NCBI GenBank assembly: GCA_018221165.1
Contig: JAAOYD010000056.1
Span: 1 to 17,128, forward strand
Source of the DNA: Candidatus Woesearchaeota archaeon
GTDB lineage: Archaea > Nanobdellota > Nanobdellia > Woesearchaeales > UBA525
Length of the DNA stretch: 17,128 nt
Reading direction: 5' to 3'
The position numbers and the translations under genes are program-made. Below the pieces are notes generated by a model, which ran no database searches, was not told where the DNA came from, and saw nothing but the letters and a program-made list of their open reading frames with translations. Positions 6,294 through 11,380 of this stretch are shown piece after piece (within the stretch, counting starts at the first letter, position 1; the number at the start of each line of letters is the position of its first letter).

Positions 6294-6560
6294 TCAGAGT
6301 CGGCGTCCTTCTTTCAGCATCCGATCGAGTACAGGACTGTCGTTCATAATCCAGCTAATCCCTTTCGGGCTCCAGTAGATTTTATTTCCTTCCTGCAAGT
6401 ACTCCAAGATATCAATCAGCGCATTGTGGTGCACCTTACGTGGCAAGGCACGTTTCAGCTCAGGCACTGTCATCAACGACGAAGGCATGTCCTTGAGAGC
6501 CTCTTCAACCATGCGAATGGTGCGGAGGGTTGGTGATTGTCGTAATTGACCCTTATTCAT
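6294..6560 (-). CDS. Antitoxin-like winged-helix protein paired with the RelE-like toxin
   Basis: An 88-residue protein of two parts. The helical start (RQSPTLRTIRMVEEALKDMP) leads into a small winged-helix-like core (VPELKRALPRKVHHNALIDI, then LEYLQEGNKIYWSPKGISWI). The motif order TLRT-x-RMVEE...LP-x-K-V...L-x-YL-x-x-x-KI is one I associate with archaeal proteins encoded just before RelE-like toxins. It probably neutralises the toxin and represses the shared promoter; both are inferred from the gene pair. The TATA box lies 25-26 bases before the ATG, so the transcript is leaderless. Confidence 0.72.
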   Translation of the reverse strand: MNKGQLRQSPTLRTIRMVEEALKDMPSSLMTVPELKRALPRKVHHNALIDILEYLQEGNKIYWSPKGISWIMNDSPVLDRMLKEGRRL

Positions 6561-6580
6561 AGCAAATAGATATGAATACG

Positions 6581-6590
6581 TTAATAAAAA
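6581..6590 (-). promoter_or_regulatory. TATA box of the antitoxin/toxin operon
   Basis: TTTTTATTAA on the minus strand is centred 25.5 bases before the ATG at 6560. An 8-base palindrome AAAGCTTT (6588-6595) overlaps its upstream side and could hold an operator. Confidence 0.55.
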
Positions 6591-6651
6591 GCTTTCGCTT
6601 ACAAAACCGGAACTATTTATTTTCTATATAGCTATAAATTCAACGCAAGAT

Positions 6652-6658
6652 ACTTAAA
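6652..6658 (+). promoter_or_regulatory. TATA box of the DoxX-like gene
   Basis: ACTTAAA is centred 26 bases before the ATG at 6681. A second box, CTATAAAT near 6632-6639, would give a leader of about 18 bases carrying GGAG (6669-6672) eight bases before the start. Both leaderless and leadered messages are thus possible. Confidence 0.5.
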
Positions 6659-6680
6659 CCGCATTGATGGAGAAGCCCGT

Positions 6681-7118
6681 ATGAACTATACACGCCTGGA
6701 CAAGAATATCTGCTCCTGGATGGAGATCCACGGCCACAGATTATTACGCTACGCATTAGCAGCAGTCTTCATCTGGTTCGGCGCTCTCAAACCCTTAGGA
6801 TTAAGCCCGGCACAAGGCCTCGTCGAGAACACTGTCTACTGGTTCGGGCCCTGGTTCGTCCCCATCTTAGGCGTCTGGGAAGTCGCAATCGGCATCTGTC
6901 TCCTCTACCGACCATTAATACGAATAGGCATCGCACTCATGGCCCTCCAGATGGCCGGCACCTTCCTCCCGTTAATCCTCCTCCCAGGAATAACCTGGCA
7001 AGGCTTCCTCACACCAACCTTAGAAGGCCAGTACATCATCAAGAACCTGGTACTCATAACCGCAGCCATCGTCGTCGGGGGCACAGTACGACACAAGCAT
7101 TCTAAGCTCCAGGAGTGA
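6681..7118 (+). CDS. DoxX/DUF417-like membrane protein
   Basis: A 145-residue integral membrane protein with about four hydrophobic helices, near residues 21-38, 52-74, 78-100 and 117-134. The first helix, LLRYALAAVFIWFGALKPLG, and the last segment, TLEGQYIIKNLVLITAAIVV, are characteristic of the DoxX-like superfamily, close to the DUF417 group as I recall it. Some DoxX relatives act in quinone-linked or oxidative-stress reactions; the role of this one is unknown. It is divergent from the toxin-antitoxin operon across 120 bases and stands alone. Confidence 0.75.
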   Translation: MNYTRLDKNICSWMEIHGHRLLRYALAAVFIWFGALKPLGLSPAQGLVENTVYWFGPWFVPILGVWEVAIGICLLYRPLIRIGIALMALQMAGTFLPLILLPGITWQGFLTPTLEGQYIIKNLVLITAAIVVGGTVRHKHSKLQE

Positions 7119-7122
7119 AAAG

Positions 7123-7130
7123 CTTTAAAT
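7123..7130 (+). promoter_or_regulatory. TATA box of the 65-residue membrane protein gene
   Basis: CTTTAAAT predicts transcription from about 7153, giving a leader of about 18 bases that contains a strong ribosome site, GAGGTGG (7157-7163), seven bases before the ATG. This is one of the few clearly leadered genes in the window. Confidence 0.5.
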
Positions 7131-7170
7131 ACCCCGTTCTCCTCGGGAAAGCAGAAGAGGTGGAATTCCA

Positions 7171-7368
7171 ATGGCTACTGACCAATTACTCTACGTCACG
7201 CTCGCGATTATCATCGGAACGCTCGGCGCAATCGTGTATGCATTACGCGTGCTCGTCCTGATGGAACGACGCGTCGCACGCATCGACAAGCACATCGAAA
7301 TGCTTGCAGAGAAGCTGATTGTCGAGGAGCGCAAGATCGAGCGCATCGTCGGCAAGAAGAAGAAATAA
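7171..7368 (+). CDS. Small membrane protein with a cytoplasmic coiled coil
   Basis: A 65-residue protein: a hydrophobic helix at about 6-32 (LLYVTLAIIIGTLGAIVYAL), then a charged helix rich in heptad-like hydrophobics (MERRVARIDKHIEMLAEKL), ending in GKKKK. The positive charges place the C-terminus in the cytoplasm. No family is recognised. It has an unusually good Shine-Dalgarno sequence, which suggests efficient translation. Its stop codon is two bases from that of the convergent Hjc gene. Confidence 0.75.
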   Translation: MATDQLLYVTLAIIIGTLGAIVYALRVLVLMERRVARIDKHIEMLAEKLIVEERKIERIVGKKKK

Positions 7369-7370
7369 AC

Positions 7371-7757
7371 CTATTCTAGCAATTCTTTAAATTCTACTCC
7401 CCTGCTTCGAGCTTGTTCCACTGTTACAGCATAGCTCACACCGGTTTCTTTCATATCCTCGACGGTGAAGAAGTACCAGGGTTCATGGAAGAACTTCACC
7501 GCGAACCACGGTTCGGCACCGAACTTTTCTGAAAAGAATTGTAATTCGTTCACTTCCTTCTTGGTGAAGTATTGTCTTGGGGAGGTCGTGAGCTTACATT
7601 CGATTGCGAGTTTCCGTATATTGTTGCCGGCGAGGACATCAGGAGAAGGAAACTGTGAACTACCTGAACCAGCTGCGCGCATGGCCGCCCAACCTTCCTT
7701 CCAAAACTTGTGAATCAAATCGCGTTCAGCGTTGATGCCGCGGGATTTTCGGGACAT
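7371..7757 (-). CDS. hjc: Holliday junction resolvase Hjc
   Basis: A 128-residue archaeal Hjc of normal length. The N-terminus KSRGINAERDL carries catalytic Glu11. PSPDVLAGN carries Asp40, and the E-x-K motif IECK supplies Glu53 and Lys55; the same set in Sulfolobus Hjc falls within two residues. The basic, glycine-rich segment RAAGSGSSQFPSP is the conserved junction-binding region. The dimer cuts four-way DNA junctions symmetrically during recombination and fork repair, and homologues bind PCNA. A TATA box 27 bases before the ATG implies a leaderless message. The gene diverges from the histone gene and converges with the preceding small gene, with only two bases between the stops. Confidence 0.95.
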   Translation of the reverse strand: MSRKSRGINAERDLIHKFWKEGWAAMRAAGSGSSQFPSPDVLAGNNIRKLAIECKLTTSPRQYFTKKEVNELQFFSEKFGAEPWFAVKFFHEPWYFFTVEDMKETGVSYAVTVEQARSRGVEFKELLE

Positions 7758-7780
7758 AGGAGTGTGATTGATTCGTTCTT

Positions 7781-7788
7781 TCTTAAAG
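7781..7788 (-). promoter_or_regulatory. TATA box of hjc
   Basis: CTTTAAGA on the minus strand is centred about 27 bases before the hjc ATG at 7757, again predicting a leaderless message. Confidence 0.5.
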
Positions 7789-7801
7789 ATTGCTTGTGGT
7801 T

Positions 7802-7826
7802 GGCCAGTGCGCGAAGCGTGCTGGCC
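7802..7826. repeat. Strong 11-base-pair hairpin between hjc and the histone gene
   Basis: GGCCAGTGCGC pairs with GCGTGCTGGCC (nine Watson-Crick pairs and two G-T wobbles) around a GAA loop. The tip contains GCGAAGC, known to form an exceptionally stable mini-hairpin in single-stranded DNA. Ten bases (TGGCCAGTGC, 7801-7810) recur directly at 7845-7854, where TGCTGG follows, like a shortened copy. The element lies upstream of both divergent promoters. Confidence 0.55.
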
Positions 7827-7879
7827 CCCGAACGACAGTGAGGATGGCCAGTGCTGGAAAAAAGACTAAAACAAAGGAA

Positions 7880-7890
7880 AAAAATAAAAA
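7880..7890 (+). promoter_or_regulatory. A-rich TATA-like region of the histone gene
   Basis: AAAAATAAAAA lies about 37 bases before the chosen ATG at 7922 and predicts transcription near 7912. GGTGAT, complementary to the 16S rRNA tail, lies three bases before the ATG. The box is less clear than others in the window. Confidence 0.35.
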
Positions 7891-7921
7891 GAAGGAGAAA
7901 ATAGCCTTTTTTGGTGATACT

Positions 7922-8122
7922 ATGAAACCCATCCTCTCAGTCCTCGGTATGGAAAAACTGTTGAAACGAGCCGGCGCGCCACGAGTCAGCGAAGACGCGA
8001 AGGAAGCATTGCGCGACGTATTAGAAAACTACGCAGATACAGTTTCAAAAAAAGCTGTTGAGTTCTCGAAGCATGCAGGACGACGAACTGTGAAAGCGGA
8101 CGATGTGAAGCTCGCACGGTGA
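7922..8122 (+). CDS. Archaeal histone (HMf-like)
   Basis: A 66-residue protein, exactly one histone fold. It has helix 1 (VLGMEKLLKRAGA), the RVSEDA loop, a long central helix (KEALRDVLENYADTVSKKAVEFSKHA), the GRRTVKADDV loop and a short last helix (DDVKLAR). The two loops with their arginines and lysines are the DNA contacts. It dimerises and wraps DNA into archaeal nucleosome-like fibres. An in-frame ATG at 7844 would add 26 residues, largely lysine, like a histone tail. I prefer 7922 because GGTGAT precedes it, the family length fits, and the extra lysine codons coincide with the A-rich promoter DNA. Confidence 0.92.
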   Translation: MKPILSVLGMEKLLKRAGAPRVSEDAKEALRDVLENYADTVSKKAVEFSKHAGRRTVKADDVKLAR

Positions 8123-8125
8123 AAA

Positions 8126-8138
8126 CGGACAGTGTCCG
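8126..8138. repeat. 13-base dyad just after the histone stop codon
   Basis: CGGACA and TGTCCG flank one central base. The dyad begins four bases after the histone stop and is followed by A residues rather than T. It could be a regulatory site for the downstream gene pair or an RNA end structure. Confidence 0.35.
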
Positions 8139-8185
8139 AAAAACGAGACCTAAGACTTTTCTAAGAACTATTCCTTTTGAATTCT

Positions 8186-8380
8186 ATGCATTTCCATTTC
8201 ACCAAGCACGCTCTTCAACGTATGAAGCGACGAGGCATTCTCAAGCACGAAGTTGAGGAAGCACTTGAGAGAACAAACACACAAAGAATCATTCATTTCT
8301 CGACAGAAAGGGGCAACATTGAAATCTGCATCGAACGGACGAAAACCCATATAAAGGTCATCACAGTATACTGGGTGTAA
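8186..8380 (+). CDS. DUF4258-family small protein, toxin-like
   Basis: A 64-residue basic protein: FTKHALQRMKRRGILKHEVEEAL, then a strand pair, GNIEICIERTKTHIKVITVYW. The H-A-x-x-RM-x-x-RGI start and the V-I-T-V-Y-W end are the DUF4258 pattern, structurally RelE/BrnT-like. The partner DUF2283 gene starts two bases after the stop, an arrangement repeatedly seen as a predicted toxin-antitoxin pair. The ATG at 8186 was preferred over a TTG at 8177 because the family normally begins a few residues before this motif. A weak T-rich box near 8154-8160 would fit a leaderless start. Toxic activity has not been shown for this protein. Confidence 0.82.
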   Translation: MHFHFTKHALQRMKRRGILKHEVEEALERTNTQRIIHFSTERGNIEICIERTKTHIKVITVYWV

Positions 8381-8382
8381 CA

Positions 8383-8592
8383 ATGGAAATCAACTACGAT
8401 AAAGAAGCCGACGCGCTATACATCACGCTTGGCGACGGTGAGTTCGCCTCAAACAAGAAACTAGACGAGCACACCATCCTCGACCTAGACAAGATGGGTC
8501 ACGTCATTGGTATCGAATTCTTGAACGTGAGTAAACGACTACCAGAGAAAGCATTCTCAGAAGTGAAACTCACAAACGTGATGACAGCTTAG
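8383..8592 (+). CDS. DUF2283-family protein, antitoxin-like partner
   Basis: A 69-residue acidic protein with the full DUF2283 pattern: YDKEADALYITLGDG, then ILDLDKMGHVIGIEFLNVSK. It is cotranscribed with the DUF4258 gene two bases upstream. The basic/acidic partner pairing fits toxin neutralisation (inferred). Its TAG stop overlaps the TAA stop of the convergent RNase Z gene, so the two genes share four bases (8589-8592). Confidence 0.88.
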   Translation: MEINYDKEADALYITLGDGEFASNKKLDEHTILDLDKMGHVIGIEFLNVSKRLPEKAFSEVKLTNVMTA

Positions 8593-9503
8593 AGTTTAAC
8601 TTTCAAGAAATCGTGCGCAGCTTCAGTTTCTGGGAAGTGCACCTTGGCTTCTTTCAGATGATTTTCTGTATCAGGATAGCGCTGGGAGAAATGCGTGATG
8701 ATAAGCTTCGACACACCAGCCTGCTGCGCAAGTAACGCCGCCTGGGCCGCAGTCAAATGCTTGAACTCCTTGGCCTTATGCTCGTGCTCGTTGGTAAACG
8801 ACGCTTCGCAAATCATCAAATCAGCCTGGTCAGCCAAAGTAGGAATAGTATTGTTCAAACCAGTATCGGGGATCAACACAAAGGTCTTCCCCGTCACTTT
8901 GTAACAGACATCGTCAGGCGTAATCTTCTTCCCTTTGAACTCCACAGTCTCGCCGCGTTTCAACTTCCCAACAAGAGGTCCTGTTTTCAAGCCGTATTCC
9001 TTGAACGCGTGGTCCATGTTGATACGAATGCGATCTTTTTCTTGGAAACGATAGCCAATACATGCGGTACCATGCTTCATGGGCGCGCACTCAACACTGT
9101 AATCCTCGTTCTCATGCGCAACTTCCAACTGGCCAACTCCTGGAGTGAGCTCGTGAATCTCCAAATCCACTTTGTTCTCGAAATCGACGGTTTTTCTCAA
9201 GTGTTCCATGCGCATCTTTGTCCCCTTGGGACCGTAGATATGCAAGGTGTGTTGGTAATCTGAATTAAAGATGGTCTGGATGAGACCGATGAGGCCGCTG
9301 ACGTGGTCGCCGTGCCAGTGGGTCAGGAAGACCTTCCGCACTTTCGCGCGACTATAGCCAGCGATGTTCATCTGCCTTTGTGTCCCTTCGCCGCAGTCGA
9401 AGAGAATAATCTCTCCTTCTCGCTCGAGCAAGATGCTCTGCACGTTCCGGTCCTTCGTCGGCACCATCGAACCGGTCCCGAGGAAAGTGAGTTCTATCGT
9501 CAT
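8589..9503 (-). CDS. rnz: Ribonuclease Z (tRNA 3' endonuclease)
   Basis: A 304-residue metallo-beta-lactamase-fold enzyme. The zinc ligands are all in place: THWHGDH (His62, His64, Asp66, His67), His144 in MKHGT, Asp213 in IPDTG and His271 in THFSQRY. They align within four residues of the B. subtilis enzyme. The flexible exosite that grips tRNA is at about 171-200 (GPLVGKLKRGETVEFKGKK). It removes 3' trailers from tRNA precursors. The ATG at 9503 was chosen because TTTATAAG is centred 26-27 bases upstream and the protein then begins with the family start MTIELTFLGTG; 26 further codons are open upstream but overlap the promoter. Confidence 0.96.
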   Translation of the reverse strand: MTIELTFLGTGSMVPTKDRNVQSILLEREGEIILFDCGEGTQRQMNIAGYSRAKVRKVFLTHWHGDHVSGLIGLIQTIFNSDYQHTLHIYGPKGTKMRMEHLRKTVDFENKVDLEIHELTPGVGQLEVAHENEDYSVECAPMKHGTACIGYRFQEKDRIRINMDHAFKEYGLKTGPLVGKLKRGETVEFKGKKITPDDVCYKVTGKTFVLIPDTGLNNTIPTLADQADLMICEASFTNEHEHKAKEFKHLTAAQAALLAQQAGVSKLIITHFSQRYPDTENHLKEAKVHFPETEAAHDFLKVKL

Positions 9504-9525
9504 AGAGGAGTGGAATGACAGATTG

Positions 9526-9533
9526 CTTATAAA
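9526..9533 (-). promoter_or_regulatory. TATA box of rnz
   Basis: TTTATAAG on the minus strand is centred 26.5 bases before the rnz ATG at 9503. It fixes the start codon and implies a leaderless message. Confidence 0.65.
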
Positions 9534-9584
9534 TGATGAGGCAACATAATTATTTCTATATGGAAGATAATTCTTCACCACAAG

Positions 9585-9593
9585 CTATAAAAA
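9585..9593 (+). promoter_or_regulatory. TATA box of the 141-residue gene
   Basis: CTATAAAAA is centred 27 bases before the ATG at 9616. It is one of the best-matching boxes in the window and favours the first of two possible in-frame ATGs (9616 and 9628). Confidence 0.65.
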
Positions 9594-9615
9594 CAGCTTA
9601 TAGTTTCTGTCATTT

Positions 9616-10041
9616 ATGAGTGATGACATGAGTATTACTCCGAAGCAGCGCATGCACGGCGCCGAAATGGCAATAGACTTCATTCGACAAGATCCCTTTC
9701 TCAGAGGCCACATAACAAAAGCGAACAAAGAACCAGTTCGCGTCCCAGTAGGTTACCTCACAGAGGAAGATCTCAAGCATATGGATATCACCTGGTATCA
9801 TAGTGGCATACAGACCCCTCTTCCTAACCCCTTCTCTAAGAGCCTCACACTCTACACACTTGACAGTACGATTACCGCTATCAACAACGAGACACCAGAG
9901 GAGCACGATGGCGTCAAAGCAGTCACCTCAGACGCTGCGGTGAGAGCAGGACACCCACGCCTCGAATACTGGACTCCGCTCACACAAGACCAAACCGACA
10001 AGCATGTCTACGAGCTCGCCAAGCACTGGCGCACAGGTTAA
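9616..10041 (+). CDS. Hypothetical protein, 141 residues, no family recognised
   Basis: A soluble protein without signal peptide or membrane segment. It begins with a helix (ITPKQRMHGAEMAIDFIRQD) and then VPVGYLTEEDLKHM. A middle part rich in threonine and proline (SGIQTPLPNPFSKSLTLYTL) leads to a helical end (TDKHVYELAKHWRTG). Two histidines and two tryptophans lie in the second half, but I see no known catalytic motif. It has a strong leaderless promoter and diverges from rnz. EndA follows with its own TATA box 30 bases after the stop, so the two are probably transcribed separately. It is likely a real gene because of the promoter and normal codon use. Confidence 0.65.
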   Translation: MSDDMSITPKQRMHGAEMAIDFIRQDPFLRGHITKANKEPVRVPVGYLTEEDLKHMDITWYHSGIQTPLPNPFSKSLTLYTLDSTITAINNETPEEHDGVKAVTSDAAVRAGHPRLEYWTPLTQDQTDKHVYELAKHWRTG

Positions 10042-10071
10042 TTTTCCTTATGGAAAAGAATTCTTCGGTAC

Positions 10072-10080
10072 TTATATAAA
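10072..10080 (+). promoter_or_regulatory. TATA box of endA
   Basis: TTATATAAA is centred 27 bases before the ATG at 10103. It rules out the in-frame ATG at 10004, which lies inside the preceding gene. Confidence 0.65.
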
Positions 10081-10102
10081 AGCGGCAGCACTCGTAGCGA
10101 GT

Positions 10103-10771
10103 ATGCCAGCGAAGAAGAAGACTGCGAAGAAGACAGCCAAGAAAACGCCAAAGAAAGCAGCGAAGAAAGCTGCCAAGCCCGTCAAGAAAGACCGGGAAGC
10201 GAGCGAAGAAGAGGAAGGCGAACAACGCAGCACGGTCAGGACGGCGAAAGCCATGGTCAAGGCCGTCCTCGGCGGCGAGCAGGTCATCACCGAAGACAGC
10301 GACGCAGCCCGGGACCTCTACGCACAATCACGCTACGGCGACCTGGACAAAGGCATAGTACAACTCTCATTGCTCGAAGCGCTCTATCTCTCAGAGAAAG
10401 GCAAACTCAAGATCGTCAGCCCAAGTGGCCGCGCCTACACCCCCGAAGGGTTCATCAGGAAAGCGAAACGCCTCCACGAAAACTTCTGGACAAAATACGT
10501 CGTGTTTCGCGACATGCGCGACCGAGGCTACATCGTCAAGACAGCGTTGAAATTCGGCGCCGACTTCAGGGTGTACGATCGCGGTGTCAAACCCGGCGAG
10601 GACCACGCGAAATGGGTTCTCTTCGCCATCCACGAAAGCAACTCATTGACCTGGCACGACTTCGCCGCAAAAAATCGAGTCGCACACTCAACAAAGAAAC
10701 GATTATTGATTGGCGTCGTCGACGAGGAAAGCGACGTCACCTACTTCGAGATTGCGTGGAAGCGACCATGA
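10103..10771 (+). CDS. endA: tRNA-splicing endonuclease with a lysine/alanine-rich tail
   Basis: A 222-residue protein. The C-terminal catalytic domain (about 129-222) has the full triad: Tyr158 in ADFRVYDRG, His168 in GEDHAKW and Lys199 in STKKRLLIG. The Tyr-His and His-Lys spacings of 10 and 31 match the M. jannaschii enzyme exactly. An N-terminal domain (about 48-125) precedes it, so this is the single-chain form expected to assemble as a homotetramer. It cuts bulge-helix-bulge introns from tRNA and rRNA precursors. The odd part is residues 1-29, almost only lysine, alanine, proline and threonine (MPAKKKTAKKTAKKTPKKAA), like a histone H1 tail, then an acidic run EEEEGE. Usual archaeal homologues lack this, hence 30-45 extra residues. 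The gene overlaps the convergent HD-protein gene by 35 bases. Confidence 0.95.
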   Translation: MPAKKKTAKKTAKKTPKKAAKKAAKPVKKDREASEEEEGEQRSTVRTAKAMVKAVLGGEQVITEDSDAARDLYAQSRYGDLDKGIVQLSLLEALYLSEKGKLKIVSPSGRAYTPEGFIRKAKRLHENFWTKYVVFRDMRDRGYIVKTALKFGADFRVYDRGVKPGEDHAKWVLFAIHESNSLTWHDFAAKNRVAHSTKKRLLIGVVDEESDVTYFEIAWKRP

Positions 10772-11306
10772 TCCACTTCTTGAAATCATTATAGAAGGGT
10801 TCCAATTCTGCCTTGCACGTATCAAGTGAAAGGATGCTCCATTTCTCGTCCATCTTTTTCTCAAGCTGCTCAAGAATTATCTTGAAATCATCACACCGTT
10901 TCCCGAGCATAGTCAAAAAAGTCATGATTCCCGTTGGATGAAGAAAACGATAGCAATCGGCATTTGCACAAATCTCAGCTTCAATACAAGAGAAAGATAT
11001 AGTACCATGGTGAGCTTCGACACAGTTGATAATGCGCTCATCGTCGACATCCCATTCTTTCAGCAGTTCCTTCGTTCGAACAACACTCATAGCTACATGT
11101 TCCTTGAGTTTGCCTGCTTTGAATGCCTCGCCGAGTTTAATATCCATAAGAAGCGTGCCAACATCGACAATTTTTTTGTCAGCCTTGAGCTCTTCAGCCA
11201 AACGTTGCCCAACCTCAAACGACAATTCCAAATGTACGGGATGAGGTGTGCCATATTCAGCAATCTCAGCAAGCGCCTCCTTCCGAGCAGCAGCAACTAT
11301 ATCCAT
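10737..11306 (-). CDS. HD-superfamily protein with a degenerate metal site
   Basis: A 189-residue helical protein with HD-hydrolase order: an early histidine (HPVHLELSFEVGQRLAEEL, His25), the core helix GTLLMDIKLGEA, KEHVAMS (His70), CVEAHHGTISF (His99/100) and ANADCYRFL (Asp117). At the signature HD dipeptide the sequence reads Met54-Asp55, so one metal ligand is lost although the others remain. It may be a weak phosphohydrolase or a nucleotide-binding relative. Six cysteines are notable for a cytoplasmic protein of this size. The ATG at 11306 was chosen because CTATAAAAG lies 27 bases upstream; 15 further codons upstream overlap the promoter. The 3' end overlaps that of endA by 35 bases. 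Confidence 0.78.
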   Translation of the reverse strand: MDIVAAARKEALAEIAEYGTPHPVHLELSFEVGQRLAEELKADKKIVDVGTLLMDIKLGEAFKAGKLKEHVAMSVVRTKELLKEWDVDDERIINCVEAHHGTISFSCIEAEICANADCYRFLHPTGIMTFLTMLGKRCDDFKIILEQLEKKMDEKWSILSLDTCKAELEPFYNDFKKWIMVASTQSRSR

Positions 11307-11328
11307 GCTATTATGAACACTGAGAGGG

Positions 11329-11337
11329 CTTTTATAG
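11329..11337 (-). promoter_or_regulatory. TATA box of the HD-protein gene
   Basis: CTATAAAAG on the minus strand is centred 27 bases before the ATG at 11306. It sits 14 bases from the TATA box of the divergent winged-helix gene, so the two promoters may compete or be controlled together. Confidence 0.65.
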
Positions 11338-11350
11338 TTTCCCCAAACCA

Positions 11351-11357
11351 TTAAATA
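11351..11357 (+). promoter_or_regulatory. TATA box of the winged-helix/linker protein gene
   Basis: TTAAATA is centred 27 bases before the ATG at 11381. The DNA between box and start is pyrimidine-rich with no ribosome site, fitting leaderless expression. Confidence 0.55.
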
Positions 11358-11380
11358 ACCCCTTCTCGATTCCCTTTTCT

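Noticed and set aside
9530..9600. ATGATGA resembling a box C of a C/D guide RNA.
   Set aside because: No CTGA box D at suitable distance and it overlaps the rnz promoter.
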